A stretch of DNA of 64,000 nt from Bos javanicus (lineage: Eukaryota > Chordata > Mammalia > Artiodactyla > Bovidae): contig NC_083878.1 in assembly GCF_032452875.1 (NCBI RefSeq), positions 56,773,378 through 56,837,377 of the forward strand, in the 5' to 3' direction. Position numbers and translations under genes: made by a program. Below the pieces are notes generated by a model. It saw only the letters and a list, made by a program, of their open reading frames with translations, was not told the origin of the DNA and did no database searches. This document shows positions 1 through 10,438 of this stretch, in pieces; positions within the stretch are counted from its first letter, which is position 1, and each line of letters begins with the position of its first letter.

Positions 1-443
1 TGGTTTGCCATTCCCTTCTCCAGTGGACCACATTCTGTCAGACCTCTCCACCATGACCCGCCCATCTTGGGTGGTCCCACATGGCATGGCTTAGTTTCAT
101 TGAGTTAGACAAGGTTGTGGTTCGTGTGATCAGATTGGCTAGTTTTCCGTGTTTATGGTTGCAGTGTGTCTGCCCTCTGATGCCCTCTTGGAACACCTAC
201 TGCCTTAATTGGGTTTCTCTTACCTTGGACGTGGGGTATCTCTTCATGGTTGTTCAACAAAGCGCAGTCGCTGCTCTTTACCTTGGAAGAGGTCGCCCAT
301 CCTGACCTTGAATGTGGAGTATCTCCTGCACCCTCCTGCACCCATGCAGCTGCTACTCCTTGGACGTGGGGTTGCTCCTCTCGACCACCAACCCTGACCT
401 CAGGCGTGGGGTGGCTCCTCTCTACAGCATGCCAGCTGCGACG
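1..443 (-). mobile_element. BovB LINE 5' region, inverted
   Basis: Read on the minus strand this is the BovB 5' untranslated region, with GC-richer degenerate units of the type CCCCACGTCCAAGG and CCCCACGCCTGAGG (positions 218-420), running towards the EN gene, which would lie beyond the left edge. At about 443 it joins, head to head, the sense EN-RT linker that starts at CCATTCAGGTATGACC. That arrangement is a 5' inversion of the kind produced by twin priming. The open frames here on both strands (for example 153-449 minus) are not known proteins. Confidence 0.8.
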
Positions 444-2496
444 GGCCATTCAGGTATGACCTAAATCAAATCCCTTATGATTATACAGTGGAAGTGAGAA
501 ATAGATTTAAGGGACTAGATCTGATAGATAGAGTACCTGATGAACTATGGACAGATGTTCATGACATTGTACAGGAGACAGGGATCAAGACCATCCCCAT
601 GGAAAAGAAATGCAAAAAAGCAAAATGGCTGTCATAGGAGGCCTTACAAATAGCTGTGAAAAGAAGAGCTAGTGAAAAACAAAGGAGAAAAGGAAGATAT
701 AAGGATCTGAATGCAGAGTTCCAAACAATAGCAAGGAGAGATAAGAAAGCTTTCCTCAGCGATCTATGCAAAGAAATAGAGGAAAACAACAGAATGGGAA
801 AGACTAGAGATCTCATCAAGAAAATTAGAGATACCAAGGAAATATTTCATGCAAAGATGGTCTTGATAAAGGACAGAAATGGTATGGACCTAACAGAAGC
901 AGAAGATACTAAGAAGAGGTGGCAAGAATACACAGAAGAACTGTACAAAAAGATCTTCACAACCAAGATAATAATGATGGTGTGATCACTCACCTAGAGC
1001 TAGACATCCTGGAATGTGAAGTCAAGTGGGCCTTAGAAAGAATCACTACGAACAAAGCTAGTGGAGGTGATGGAATTCCGGTTGAGCTATTTCAAATCCT
1101 GAAAGATGCTGCTGTGAAAGTGCTGCACTCAGTATGCCAGCAAATTTGGAGAACTCAGCAGTGGCCACAGGACTGGAAAAGGTCAGTTTTCATTCCAATC
1201 CCAAAGAAAGGCAATGCCAAAGAATGCTCAAACTACTGCACAATTGCACTCATCTCACAAACTAGTAAAGTAATGCTCAAATTTCTCCAAGCCAGGCTTC
1301 AGCAATCCATGAACCGTGAAATTCCATATGTTCAAACTGGTTTTAGAAAAGGCAGAGGAACCAGAGACCAAATTGCCAACATCCACTGGATCATGGAAAA
1401 AGCAAGAGAGTTCCAGAAAAAACATCTATTTCTGCTTTATTGACTATGCCAAAGCCTTTGACTGTGTGGATCACAATAAACTGTGGAAAATTCTTCAAGA
1501 AATGGAAATACAAGTCCACCTGACCTGCCTCTTGAGAAACCTATGTGCAGGTCAGGAAGCAACAGTTAGAACTGGACATGGAACATCAGACTGGTTCCAA
1601 ATAGGAAAAGGAGTACGTCAAGGCTGTATATTGCCACTCTACTTATTTAACTTATACACAGAGTAAATCATGAGAAACTCTGGGCTAGAAGAAGCACAAG
1701 CTGGAATCAAGATTGCCAGGAGAAATATCAATAACCTCAGATATGCAGGTGACACCACCCTTATGGCAGAAAATGAAGAGGAACTAAAAAGCCTCTTAAT
1801 GAAAGGGAAAGAGGAGAGTGAAAAAGTTATCTTAAAGCTCAACATTCAGAAAACTAAGATCATGGCATCTAGATGGGGAAACAGTGGAAACAGTGTCAGA
1901 CTATTTTTTGGGACTCCAAAATCACTGCAGATGGTGATTACAGCCACGAAATTAAAAGACACTTACTCCTTGGAAGGAAAGTTATGACCAACCTAGATAG
2001 CATATTGAAAAGCAGAGACATTACTTTGCCAACAAAGGTCTGTCTAGTCAAGGCTATGGTTTTTCCAGTGGTCATGTATGGATGTGAGAGTTGGACTGGG
2101 GAGAAAGCTGAGCACCAAAAAATTGATGCTTTTGGTCTGTGGTGTTGGAGAAGACTCTTGAGAGTCCTTTGGACTGCAAGGAGATCCAACCAGTCCATCC
2201 TAAGGGAGAACAGCCCTGGGTGTTCATTGGAAGGACTGATGCTGAGGCTGAAACTCCAATACTTTGGCCACCTGATGGGAAGAGCTGACTCATTTGAAAA
2301 GACTCTGATGCTGGGAAAGATTGAGGGCTGGATGATAGGGGGATGGCAGAGGATTAGATGGTTGTATGGCATCACGGATCAATGGACATGGGTTTGGGTG
2401 GACTCTGGTAGTTCGTGATAGGCAGGGAAGCCTGGCGGGCTGCGATTCATGGGGTCGCAAGAGTCGGACACGACTGAGCGACTGAACTGAACTGAA
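444..2496 (+). mobile_element. BovB LINE, linker, RT and 3' end (broken)
   Basis: Sense BovB from the EN-RT linker (FRYDLNQIPYDYTVEVRNRF) through RT to the 3' tail CGACTGAACTGAACTGAA. RT landmarks in order: NKASGGDGIPVELFQ near 1050-1090, FRKGRGTRDQIANIHW near 1340-1390, FIDYAKAFDCVDHNKLW near 1435-1485, GVRQGCI near 1610-1630, then the catalytic box at 1742-1753, which reads YAGD instead of YADD. Further lesions: stop at 635-637, frameshifts near 950 and 1425, stop at 1664-1666, and loss of about 20 bp near 1872. The C-terminal zinc-knuckle-like part is open from 1873 to 2418. It is not functional. Confidence 0.95.
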
Positions 2497-2837
2497 GGTT
2501 ATTACACATTTATTTTAGTTTAATGTATTAATATATTGAACTAACTTCCATTTTCTGATGTTAAATCATTCCTGAATTTCTAAAATTAGTCCAACATGCT
2601 AATGATGTATTACCTTCAATACTTCAATATTTCAAAGGAATTTTGCAACTTTGCTCATGAGTTAGAGTGGCCTATAATTTCCCTTGTTCTGTTCTTGTTA
2701 AGATTTGGTATAAAAGTTATTTTAACCTCATACAGTGAACACAGGAGCATTTCCTCTATTTATATCACCTGGAAAAATGAGAGAGTTCCATATTCTTTAA
2801 ATGTTTAGCACTGGCAACATCCATAAGTATGTACAAT
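2497..2837 (-). mobile_element. Ancient L1 LINE remnant (ORF2 region)
   Basis: Read on the plus strand, the order of degenerate matches (TTTGCTCATGAGTTAGAG..TGGCCTATAATTT, then TTTGGTATAAAAGTTATTTTAACCTCATA, then AGCATTTCCTCTATTTATAT) follows the antisense of mammalian L1 ORF2. It is strongly diverged and is cut on the right by the BovB at 2849. Confidence 0.5.
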
Positions 2838-2848
2838 TTCTTATTCTT
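2838..2848. repeat. TSD of the BovB at 2849 (left copy)
   Basis: TTCTTATTCTT occurs here and again at 3827-3837, immediately on the other side of the antisense BovB. The 11 bp match is exact. Confidence 0.85.
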
Positions 2849-3826
2849 CAGTTCAGTTCAGTTGCTTAGTCATGTCTGACTCTTTGTGACCCCATGGACT
2901 GCAGCACTCCAGGCCTCCCTGTCCATCACCAACTCCTAGAGCTTGCTCAAACTAATGTCCATTGAGTCAGTGATGCCATCCAACTATCTCATCCTCTGTC
3001 ATCTCCTTCTACTCCTGCCTTCAATCTTTCCCAGCATCAGGGTCTTTTCCAATGAGTCAGTTCTTCACATCAGATGGCCAAAGTACTGGAGTTTCAGCTT
3101 CAGCATCAGTGCTTCCAATAAATATTCAGGACTGATCTCCTTTAGAATGGACTGGTTGGATCTCCTTGCAGTCCAAGAGACTCTCAAGAGTCTTCTCCAG
3201 CACCACAGTTCAAAAGCATCAATTCTTTGGCCCTCAGCTTTCTTTATAGTCCAACTCTCACATCCATACATGACTACTGGAAAAACCAGAGTTTTGACTA
3301 GATGGACCTTTGTTGGCAAAGTAATGTCTCTGCTTTGTAATGTGCTGTCTAGTTTGGTTATAACTTTTCTTCCAAGGAGCAAGCATCTTTTAATTTCATG
3401 GCTGAAGTCACCATCTGCAGTGATTTTAGAGCCCAAGAAAATAAAGTCTGTCACTGTTTCCACTGTTTCCCCATCTATTTGCCATGAAGTGATGGTACTA
3501 GATGCCATGATCTTAGTTTTCTGAATGTTGAGCTTTAAGCCAACTTTTTCACTCTTCTATTTCACTTTCATCAAGAGGCTCTTTAGTGCTTCAATTTCTG
3601 CCATAAGAGTGATGTCATCTGCATCTCTGAGGTTATTGATATTTCTCCCGGCAATCTTGATTCCAGCTTGTGCTTCATCCAGCCCTGCATTTCTCATGAT
3701 GTACTCTGAGTATAAGTTAAATAAACAGGGTGACAATATACAGCCTAGGTGTACTCCTTTCCTGATTTGGAACCAGTCTGTTGCATGTCCAGTTTTCTAA
3801 CAGTTGCTTCCTGAACTGCATACAGA
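2849..3826 (-). mobile_element. BovB LINE, 5'-truncated
   Basis: Antisense BovB: its 3' end (CAGTTCAGTTCAGTTGCTTAG) is at the left, and it is truncated within RT at the right, at the codons for NLYAGQEA. A 147-residue frame (3065-3508 minus) covers the part after the active site: SKITADGDFSHEIKR, LPTKVHLVKTLVFPVVMYGC, ELWCWRRLLRVSWTARRSNQ. The catalytic box at 3614-3625 reads DADD, so the tyrosine is lost. The exact 11-bp TSD shows a single clean insertion. Confidence 0.95.
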
Positions 3827-3837
3827 TTCTTATTCTT

Positions 3838-4031
3838 AGTGTTGTTCTTTCTCCTTGATCAACTTCCAGGATTTTTACCAAGTTTATTATCTCTTAAAAA
3901 GAACTTAGAAAGTTAACTATACTCCAGCAAAATTAATTTAAAAAGAAAAAAAAGTATCACTTTTACTGATTTACTAATCCTTTTAGTACCTGTTTGTTTT
4001 TTAGCTTTAGAAACACTTTATTTTCTTATTT
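3838..4031. other. AT-rich stretch, possibly continuing the old L1
   Basis: No clear repeat. Segments such as TTATTATCTCTTAAAAAGAAC and TACCTGTTTGTTTTTTAG would fit antisense L1 ORF2 downstream of the piece at 2497, but the match is too weak to assert. Confidence 0.3.
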
Positions 4032-4311
4032 TTTGAAATTTATTTTTTAATTGGAGGAAAATTATTTTACAATGTTGTACTGGTTTCTGCCACACAACAA
4101 CTCAATCAGCCATAATTATACATATCTCTCTTCCCTCTTGAGCTTCTCTCTTCTCCCCTCATCCTACCCCTCTAAGTCATCACAGAGTACCAGGCTGGGC
4201 TCCCTATGTTATATAGCAACTTCTTATCAGCTATCTATTTTACACCCATGGTCATGTATATATTTCAATACTATTTTCTGAATTTGTCCCTCCTTCTTCC
4301 TTTTGTACAAA
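4032..4311 (-). mobile_element. Ruminant-type L1 3' UTR, antisense
   Basis: Starts at TTTTTAATTGGAGGAAAATTA and runs through GGTTTCTGCCACACAACAAC, CACAGAGTACCAGGCTGGGC and CTATCTATTTTACACCCATGG. This is the antisense of the ruminant L1 3' UTR. It is probably the 3' end of the same old L1 whose more internal parts follow at 5532, 6250 and 6840. About 300 bp of L1 between here and 5532 is missing. Confidence 0.75.
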
Positions 4312-5531
4312 AGACTGTACCAAAAAGGTCATAATAACCCAGATAACCACAATGCTGTGGTTACTCACCTAAAGCCAGACATACTGGAGTGTGAAGTCAA
4401 GTGGGCCTAGGAAGAATTGCTGCCAATAAAGCTGGTGCAGATGATGGAATTCTAGCTAAGCTATTTAAAATCCTAAAATATGATGCTGTTACAGTGCTGC
4501 AGTTAATATATCAGCAAATTTGGAAAACCCAGCAGTAGACACAGGACTGGAAAATGTCAGTTTTCATTTCAGTCCCAAAGAAGGGTGATGCCAAACGATG
4601 TTCAAACTACTGCACAATTGCACTCATTTCATATGCTAGCAAGGTAGTGCTCGAAATCCTCTGAGCTAGACCTTAGCATTACATGGACTGAGAACTTTCA
4701 GATGTTCAAGCTGGGTTTAGAAAAGGCAGAGGAACCAGAGATCAAATTGCCAACATTTTCTGGATCATTGAGAAAGCAAGGGAGTTCCAGAAAATTATTT
4801 ACCTCTGTTTCATTGACTATGCCACAAAACCTTTGAATGTGTGGAGCATAACAAACTGTGGAAAATCTTAAGAGACAGGAATACCAGACCATCTTACCTG
4901 TCTTCTGAGAAACTTGTATGCAAGGTTAAGAAACAACACTTAAAGCCCTGTATGGAACAACTGACTGGTTCAGGATTGAAAATGGAGTACAACAAGGCTG
5001 TTTATTATCACCCTGTTTATTTAACTTATATGCAGAGCACATCATGTGAGATGCCTTGTTGGATGAGTTACAAGCTAGAATCAAGATTGCTGGGAGAAAT
5101 AACAACAACCTCAGATATGGGGAGGATACTGCTCTAATGGCAGAAATCAAAGAGGAACTAAAGAGCCTCTTGATGAGTGTGAAGGAGGAGAGTGAAAAAG
5201 AGTCCCTTGGAAAGCAAGGAGATCAAACCAGTCAATCTTAAAGGAAATCAACCCTGAATACTCTTTGGAAGGACTGATACTAAAGCTGAAGCTCCAAAAC
5301 TTTGGCCACCTGATATGAACAGGTGACTCATTGGAAAAGACCCTTATGTTGGGAAAGACTGAAGGCAGGAGGAGAAGAGGGTGACAGAGGGTGAGATGGT
5401 TGGATGGCATCACCTTTTCAGTGGACATGAACTTGGTCAAATTCTGGGAAATGATGAGGGACAGGGAAGCCTGGCAGGCTGCAGTCCATGGTGTCACAAA
5501 GATTCAGGCATGACTTGGTGACAAAACAACA
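4312..5531 (+). mobile_element. BovB LINE, old, internally deleted
   Basis: Sense BovB from the codons for ELYKKDLHNPDN to a decayed 3' end (GACTTGGTGACAAAACAACA). It is more diverged than its neighbours, with many substitutions and stops. Lineage landmarks survive: GFRKGRGTRDQIANI near 4712-4757 and the catalytic box at 5116-5127, read as YGED. Near 5199 the sequence jumps from EEESEKE codons straight to the codons for VPWKARRSNQ, a loss of about 450 bp. Not functional. Confidence 0.9.
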
Positions 5532-5648
5532 CACTGTATTGTAATAAATAGTGCTACAGTGAACACTTTGGTGCATGTGTCTTTTCAAACTGTAACTTTC
5601 TCTGGGTATATGCCTAGTAATGGAATTTCTGGGTCATAAGTTAAATTT
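5532..5648 (-). mobile_element. Old L1 LINE, piece 2 (antisense)
   Basis: TATTGTAATAAATAGTGCTACAG through GGGTATATGCCTAGTAATGG and TTTCTGGGTCATAAG is antisense L1 3' region. The same element resumes at 6250 with TTTATTCCTACTTTTTAAAGG. Confidence 0.85.
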
Positions 5649-6249
5649 AAAGATTGAATGAAGTAAGCCAGAAAGAAAAACACCAATACAGTATACTAAT
5701 GCATATATATGGAATTTAGAAAGATGGTAATGACAACCCTGTATGTGAGACAGCAAAAGAGACACAGATGTATAGAACAGTCTTTTGGACTCTGTGGGAG
5801 AGGGAGAAGAGGATGATTTGGGAGAATGGTATTGAAAAATGTATAATATCATATAAGAAATGAATCGCCAGTCCAGGTTTGATGCAGGATGCAGGAGGCC
5901 TGGGGCTGGTGCACTGGGATGACCTGGAGGGATGGTATGGGGAGGGAGGTGGGAGGGGGGTTCAGGATGGGGAACACATGTACACCCATGCTGGATGCAT
6001 GTTGATGTATGGCAAAACCAATACAATATTGTAAAGTAAAAAAAAAAAAAAAAAAAAGTTTGAATGCAGGAGAAAGGGACAACAAAAACAGAAGATAAGA
6101 TGGTTGGATGGCATCACTGACTCAATGGACATGAGTTTAAGTAAACTCCAGGAGTTTGTGATGGACAGAGAGGCCTGGCGTGCTGCAGTCCATGGAGTCG
6201 CAAAGAGCCACACACGACTGAGCTATTGAACTGAACTGAACTGAACTGA
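5649..6249 (+). mobile_element. BovB 3' end, split by a young L1
   Basis: Only the last 200 bp or so of BovB: 5649-5660 (AAAGATTGAATG) and 6067-6249, ending CTATTGAACTGAACTGAACTGAA. It lies inside the old L1 and is flanked by a decayed 10-bp TSD (AGTTAAATTT at 5639, AGGTAGATTT at 6250; 8 of 10 match). The L1 at 5661 interrupts it. Confidence 0.85.
5661..6057 (+). mobile_element. Young ruminant L1 3' end with poly(A)
   Basis: Sense 3' UTR (GTAAGCCAGAAAGAAAAACACC, then GAACAGTCTTTTGGACTCTG, then GATGTATGGCAAAACCAATAC) ending in a pure A20 tract at 6038-6057. TSD TTGAATG at 5654-5660 and 6060-6066, inside the BovB fragment. Intact poly(A) and low divergence suggest a recent insertion. Confidence 0.93.
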
Positions 6250-6455
6250 AGGTAGATTTATTCCTACTTTTTAAAGGAATCTCCACACTGTTCTCCATTG
6301 TAGCTATATCGGTGTACAATCCCACCAACAGTGTAGAAGTGTTCCCTTTTTTCTTCATCCTCTGCAGCATTTGATTTTTGTAGATTTTTTGATGATAGCC
6401 ATTCTGACTGAGGTAATACCTCATTGTAGTTTTGATTTGCATTTCTCTAATAGTT
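6250..6455 (-). mobile_element. Old L1 LINE, piece 3 (antisense)
   Basis: Runs through ATCTCCACACTGTTCTCCATTG, CCCACCAACAGTGTAGAAG and TTTTGATTTGCATTTCTC, collinear with the pieces at 5532 and 6840. It is cut by the BovB at 6456. Confidence 0.9.
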
Positions 6456-6839
6456 GAGCACCAAAGAATTGATGCTTTTGAACTGTGGTGTTGGAGAAGA
6501 CTCTTGAGAGTCCCTTGGACTGCAAGGAGATCCAACCAGTTCATTCTAAAGGAGATCAGCCCTGGGATTTCTTTGGAAGGAACGATGCTAAAGCTGAAAC
6601 TCCAGTATTTTGGCCGCCTCATGTGAAGAGTTCACTCATTGGAAAAGACTCTGAGGCTGGGAGGGGTTGGGGGCAGGAGGAGAAGGGGACGAGGTATGAG
6701 ATGGCTGGATGGCATCAATGACTCAATGGACGTGAGTCTGAGTGAACTCCGGGAGTTGGTGATGGACAGGGAGGCCTGGCGTGTTGCGATTCATGGGGTC
6801 GCAAAGAGTCGGACACGACTGAGCGACTGAACTGAACTG
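6456..6839 (+). mobile_element. BovB LINE 3' fragment
   Basis: Last 384 bp of BovB. Two overlapping frames (6432-6626 and 6639-6830) give IDAFELWCWRRLLRVPWTAR and WLDGINDSMDVSLSELRELV. It is close to the young consensus. TSD AATAGTT at 6449-6455 and 6840-6846; removing the insertion restores the L1 reading CTCTAATAGTTAGTGATG. Confidence 0.95.
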
Positions 6840-7655
6840 AATAGTTAGTGATGTCGAGAATCTTTTCATGTGTTTATCGACCATCTATATGTCTTCTTTG
6901 CAGAAGTCTTTTAATCATGTTTATTCTTTTCCTTAGCTGTGCAAAAGCTTTTGAGTTTAATTAGGTCACATTTGTTTATTTTTGTTTTTATTTCCATTAC
7001 TCTAAGAGGTGGCTCAAAGAGGATCTTGTTGTCATTTAGGCAGCAAGAGTAACAAAGATTGTATTGCCTATGTTTTCTTCTAAGAGTTTTGTATTTTCTG
7101 TTTTTTCATTTAAGTCTTTAATCTATTTTGAGCTTATTTTTGAGTGTGATGTTAGTAAGTGCTCTAGTTTCATTCTTTTACATGTAGCTGTCTAGTTTTC
7201 CCAGCACTACTTATTGAAGAGGCTGTCTTTTCTTCATTTTATATTCTTGCCTTCTTTGTCAAAGATACTGTGCCCATAGATGCATGGTTTTACTTCTGGG
7301 CTTTCTATCTTGTTCCATTGGTCTTTATTTCTGCTTTTGTATCAGTATCATACTGTCTTAATGACTGTAGAGTGGTAGTATAGTCTGAAGTCATGAAGGT
7401 TGGTGCCTCCAACTCTGTTTTTTCTTTTCCAAAATTGCTCTATCTATTCAGGGTCTTTTGGATTTCCACCAAAATTGTGGAATTTTTTGTTCTAGTTCAG
7501 TGAAAAATATTGGTAGTGAGATAGGGATTGTGTTGCATATGTACATTGCTTTGGGGTAGTATAGTCATTCTCACAATATTGGTTCTTCTAATCCAAGAAT
7601 ATCTTCCCATCTGTATTTTTTTATTTCATTAAATTAATGTTTGATTTTTCTACTT
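6840..7655 (-). mobile_element. Old L1 LINE, piece 4 (antisense ORF2)
   Basis: Long collinear antisense ORF2 match: GCTGTGCAAAAGCTTTTGAG, CATTTGTTTATTTTTGTTTTTA, CATGTAGCTGTCTAGTTTTCC, CACTACTTATTGAAGAGGC, CTTTGGGGTAGTATAGTC, TTCTTCTAATCCAAGAATAT. Frames are broken. With 4032, 5532 and 6250 it forms one L1 spread over 3.6 kb by later insertions. Confidence 0.9.
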
Positions 7656-7911
7656 TTTTGAAGTTATTTTGAAGCAATTTTTACAAATATTCATACTAGT
7701 TGCTCAGTTCTTAAATTTTGAAACATTTTTGCATTGTAAGGCCATATAGTTTTCTCAAGTTCTGCTTTAATTGCATACCACTTTTTTTGTACAATATGAT
7801 AATAAGTTAGATCAACTCACTTTGCTTTCTGTGTCTCTCTGTTGTCTTCTCTTCACTCAGTTGCACTGTGAATATTTTTCATAGTTATTTTTTAGTTCAC
7901 TAATTCTTTCT
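7656..7911. other. AT-rich, unassigned (possible old L1)
   Basis: The phrase CATAGTTATTTTTTAGTTCACTAATTC is L1-like in antisense, but I cannot place it firmly. No coding potential seen. Confidence 0.3.
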
Positions 7912-8227
7912 TCATCTAACCTGTTTCAGTGCAGTTCAGTTCAGTCGCTCAGTTGTGTCCGACTCTTTGTGACCCCATGAATCACAGCACGCCAGGCCTC
8001 CCTGTCCATCACCAACACCCGGAGTTCACTCAGACTCACATCCATCGAGTCAGTGATGCCATCCAGCCATCTCATCCTCTGTCGTCCCCTTCTCTTCCTG
8101 CCCCAAATCCAACAAGTCCATTCTGAAGGAGATCATCCCTGGGATTTCTTTGGAGGGAATGATGCTGAAGCTGAAACTCCAGTACTTTGGCCACCTCATG
8201 CAAAGAGTTGACTCATCTAACCTGTTT
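7912..8227 (-). mobile_element. Twin-primed (5'-inverted) short BovB with its TSDs
   Basis: 7927-8109 is the BovB 3' end on the minus strand. 8110-8212 is an upstream BovB segment (AGTCCATTCTGAAGGAGATC to CAAAGAGTTGACTCAT) on the plus strand. The two meet head to head near 8110. A perfect 15-bp TSD, TCATCTAACCTGTTT, flanks the pair at 7912-7926 and 8213-8227, so the inverted pair is one insertion event. Confidence 0.93.
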
Positions 8228-9084
8228 AATGTGAGTCATTAAATAGATTCTACAAAATCTATTCTGTTATTTCTCCAATATTCTTGTATTTTTTAATATA
8301 TTTTCAACTTTTTATACTGTCTTTTAAAAATATATGACACATTATTATCTAATTTCTATAAGTGAGAATAGTTATATCTGAAGTTTTTATGCTTCTTTTT
8401 GGACAGGGAAGGCTATTGATTCTCCCTAATTGTACTTTATTTCCTTGTGTGCTTTTGTAAATTTTTATTGAGTACTGTTTACTTTCCTTTCAGTGTTATC
8501 TACTGCAATTCCTTAGTGCATGGGTTCAAGTTCAGTTTCACTTAATAGGATTAGCATTTATCAGATTATCTTCTGACTGACTAACCTGTCTTGATTACCT
8601 TAAACCAAGTTGTACACTTGTGATAGATTTGGGCCCCAAATCCACATGATACTGGCTTGCCTTTATGAATTTTCAGGAGCGATTATTTGTTTTCATTCTA
8701 CTAAGTGCTCAATTTGAGGTAAACAGTTTTCCTTATTGTGTTCTCTTTTACTTGGCTGCTTATTTCTTATTTTTTATTATATAGCAGATATAGCCAGCTT
8801 TTTTTCAAGGAAAATTATATTTCCCTATTTGACAAATCCTTAGAGATTTTTGTTTTTGTTTTCTCTCTGTGCCCCATTCAACAGTCAAAGCAAAGCTCAG
8901 CATTTCCAGAGTATAAAGTAAATCCTTACAGTGAAATCTAACTTTAAAGCTGGTTTATCTCCTAGTTTTTTTATTTTTACTTTGTTGTTTAGGCCTGTGG
9001 CTTCCTTATGTTTTAATGCTCAGTAATACATTAAAATATAATTTTCACAATAATTTACTTAATAGACTACATCAGTCATCTATA
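8228..9084. other. AT-rich, unassigned
   Basis: No gene. Composition and phrases such as TATATGACACATTATTATC hint at an old L1M 3' region, but this is below what I can defend. The 67-residue frame at 8738-8941 resembles nothing I know. Confidence 0.3.
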
Positions 9085-9569
9085 ACTGCATAACAGTGTT
9101 GTCACAAACTTAATGAATTAAAATAACACACAATTATTATCTCACAATTTCTGTAAACTTAGCTTAACTGGATTCTCCATAAGGTTGCAATGAAGTTGTC
9201 AACCAGGTTCTCATCTGAAGGTTCAGTCAGGGCAGGATCCATTTGTAACCTCCTGTGATCATTAGCAGGACTCAGGTCCTTGAGTGATACTTAACTGAGG
9301 GCTTCAGTTTCCTGATGGCTGTCAAGCAGAGGCTGCCCTCACTTAGATGGTTGTTGCCTAGAGACAGTCCTCAGTTCCTTACCTCATCAATCTCCTCTAC
9401 ATGGTTATTTACTTTATAAAAGCCAGCAAGGGAAAGTGTCTCCTAGCAAAGTGAATGTTACAATCTTTATGTAACATAATTACAGAAGTGATTTTTGGTG
9501 AGAAGCAAATCACTGATCCTGTCCACACTAAAGGTGATACTTATTATACAAGAGCATAAGTATCCAGAG
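9085..9569 (-). mobile_element. MaLR-type (MLT-like) LTR, antisense
   Basis: Reads antisense from ACTGCATAACAGTGTTGTCACAAAC through TTATTATCTCACAATTTCTG, CAATGAAGTTGTCAACCAGG, TCTCATCTGAAGGTTCAG and GCAGGATCC to GAGCATAAGTATCC, the order seen in MaLR-like LTRs with TGTGGTAATTTGTTAC ends. It resumes at 9796 (CAGAATCATGGGGGCCACCC) after a SINE. The exact subfamily is uncertain. Confidence 0.5.
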
Positions 9570-9795
9570 AGGGCTTCCCTTGAGGCTCAGCGGTGAAGAA
9601 TCTGCCTGCCAATGCAGAAGACATGGGTTCAATCCCTGGGTTGGGAAGATCCCTTGGAGAAGGAAACGGCAACCCACTCCAGTATTCTTTCTGGGGAAAT
9701 CCCAGGAAAGCAGAGCCTATTGGGCTACCGTCCATGGGGTCACGTGAGTCTGACATGACTTACTAACTGAACAACAACAACAACAACAGCAACAA
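9570..9795 (+). mobile_element. Bov-tA SINE
   Basis: tRNA-derived head (GGGCTTCCCTTGAGGCTCAG), B-box region GGTTCAATCCCTGGGT, BovB-like 3' part and an (AAC)n tail. It sits inside the LTR with a decayed TSD: CATAAGTATCCAGAG at 9555 against CATAATTATTCAGAA at 9796 (12 of 15). Confidence 0.93.
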
Positions 9796-9810
9796 CATAA
9801 TTATTCAGAA

Positions 9811-10055
9811 GCCAGAATCATGGGGGCCACCCTAGTGCCTTTTTAGTTGTTTCCATCAAAAAAGCTGTGCAGAGTATCTGATGCAGTGTACTTCTAGAGA
9901 GGGAGTTGGTGTGAGGCACGAGGAATGAATCCACAGAATAGGTGTGAGAGTAGAATCTGAAAAAAACTTAAGAAGTGAAATAAAGTCAGGGAAGCAATGA
10001 CAGTGAATCTTACTGATACCACATTTGAAACTTCAACTTTGATTTGGCCTTGAGA
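9811..10055. other. End of LTR and unassigned sequence
   Basis: The first 40 bp probably finish the LTR. The rest (AGAGGGAGTTGGTGTGAGGC onwards) shows no repeat or coding signal that I recognise. Confidence 0.4.
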
Positions 10056-10066
10056 AATGTAAATGT

Positions 10067-10427
10067 GGTGTTGGAGAAGACTCTGGAGAGTCCCTTGGAT
10101 CACAAGGAGATCCAACCAGTCCATTCTAAAGGTGATCAGCCCTGGGTGTTCTTTGGAAGAAATGATGCTAAAGCTGAAACTCCAATACTTTGGCCACCTC
10201 ATGAGAAGAGTTGACTCATTGGAAAAGACCCTGATGGTGGGAGGGATTGGGGGCAGGAGGAGAAGGGGATGACAGAGGATGAGATGGCTGGATGGCATCA
10301 CCCACTCGATGAACATGAGTTTGAGTGAATTCTGGGAGTTGGTGATAGACAGGGAGGCCTGGCGTGCTGCAACTCATGGGGTCGCAAGGAGTCGGACAGG
10401 ACTGAGTGACTGAATTGAACTGAACTG
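10067..10427 (+). mobile_element. BovB LINE 3' fragment
   Basis: 361 bp of BovB from GGTGTTGGAGAAGACTC to TGAATTGAACTGAACTG. Frame 10063-10272 gives WCWRRLWRVPW and MLKLKLQYFGHLMRRVDSL. TSD AATGTAAATGT, 11 bp exact, at 10056-10066 and 10428-10438. Confidence 0.95.
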
Positions 10428-10438
10428 AATGTAAATGT

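Noticed and set aside
218..420. Tandem CGTGGGGT units as a possible CRISPR or regulatory array
   Set aside because: Units are degenerate, spacing is irregular, and the block is the known BovB 5' region.
153..449. 98-residue minus-strand frame with GC-rich codons
   Set aside because: Lies in the repetitive BovB 5' UTR and shows no family resemblance; open because the units are GC-richer.
656..2418. Series of overlapping RT open frames that could be called a gene
   Set aside because: They are one BovB RT broken by stops and frameshifts with a mutated catalytic box; not a host gene.
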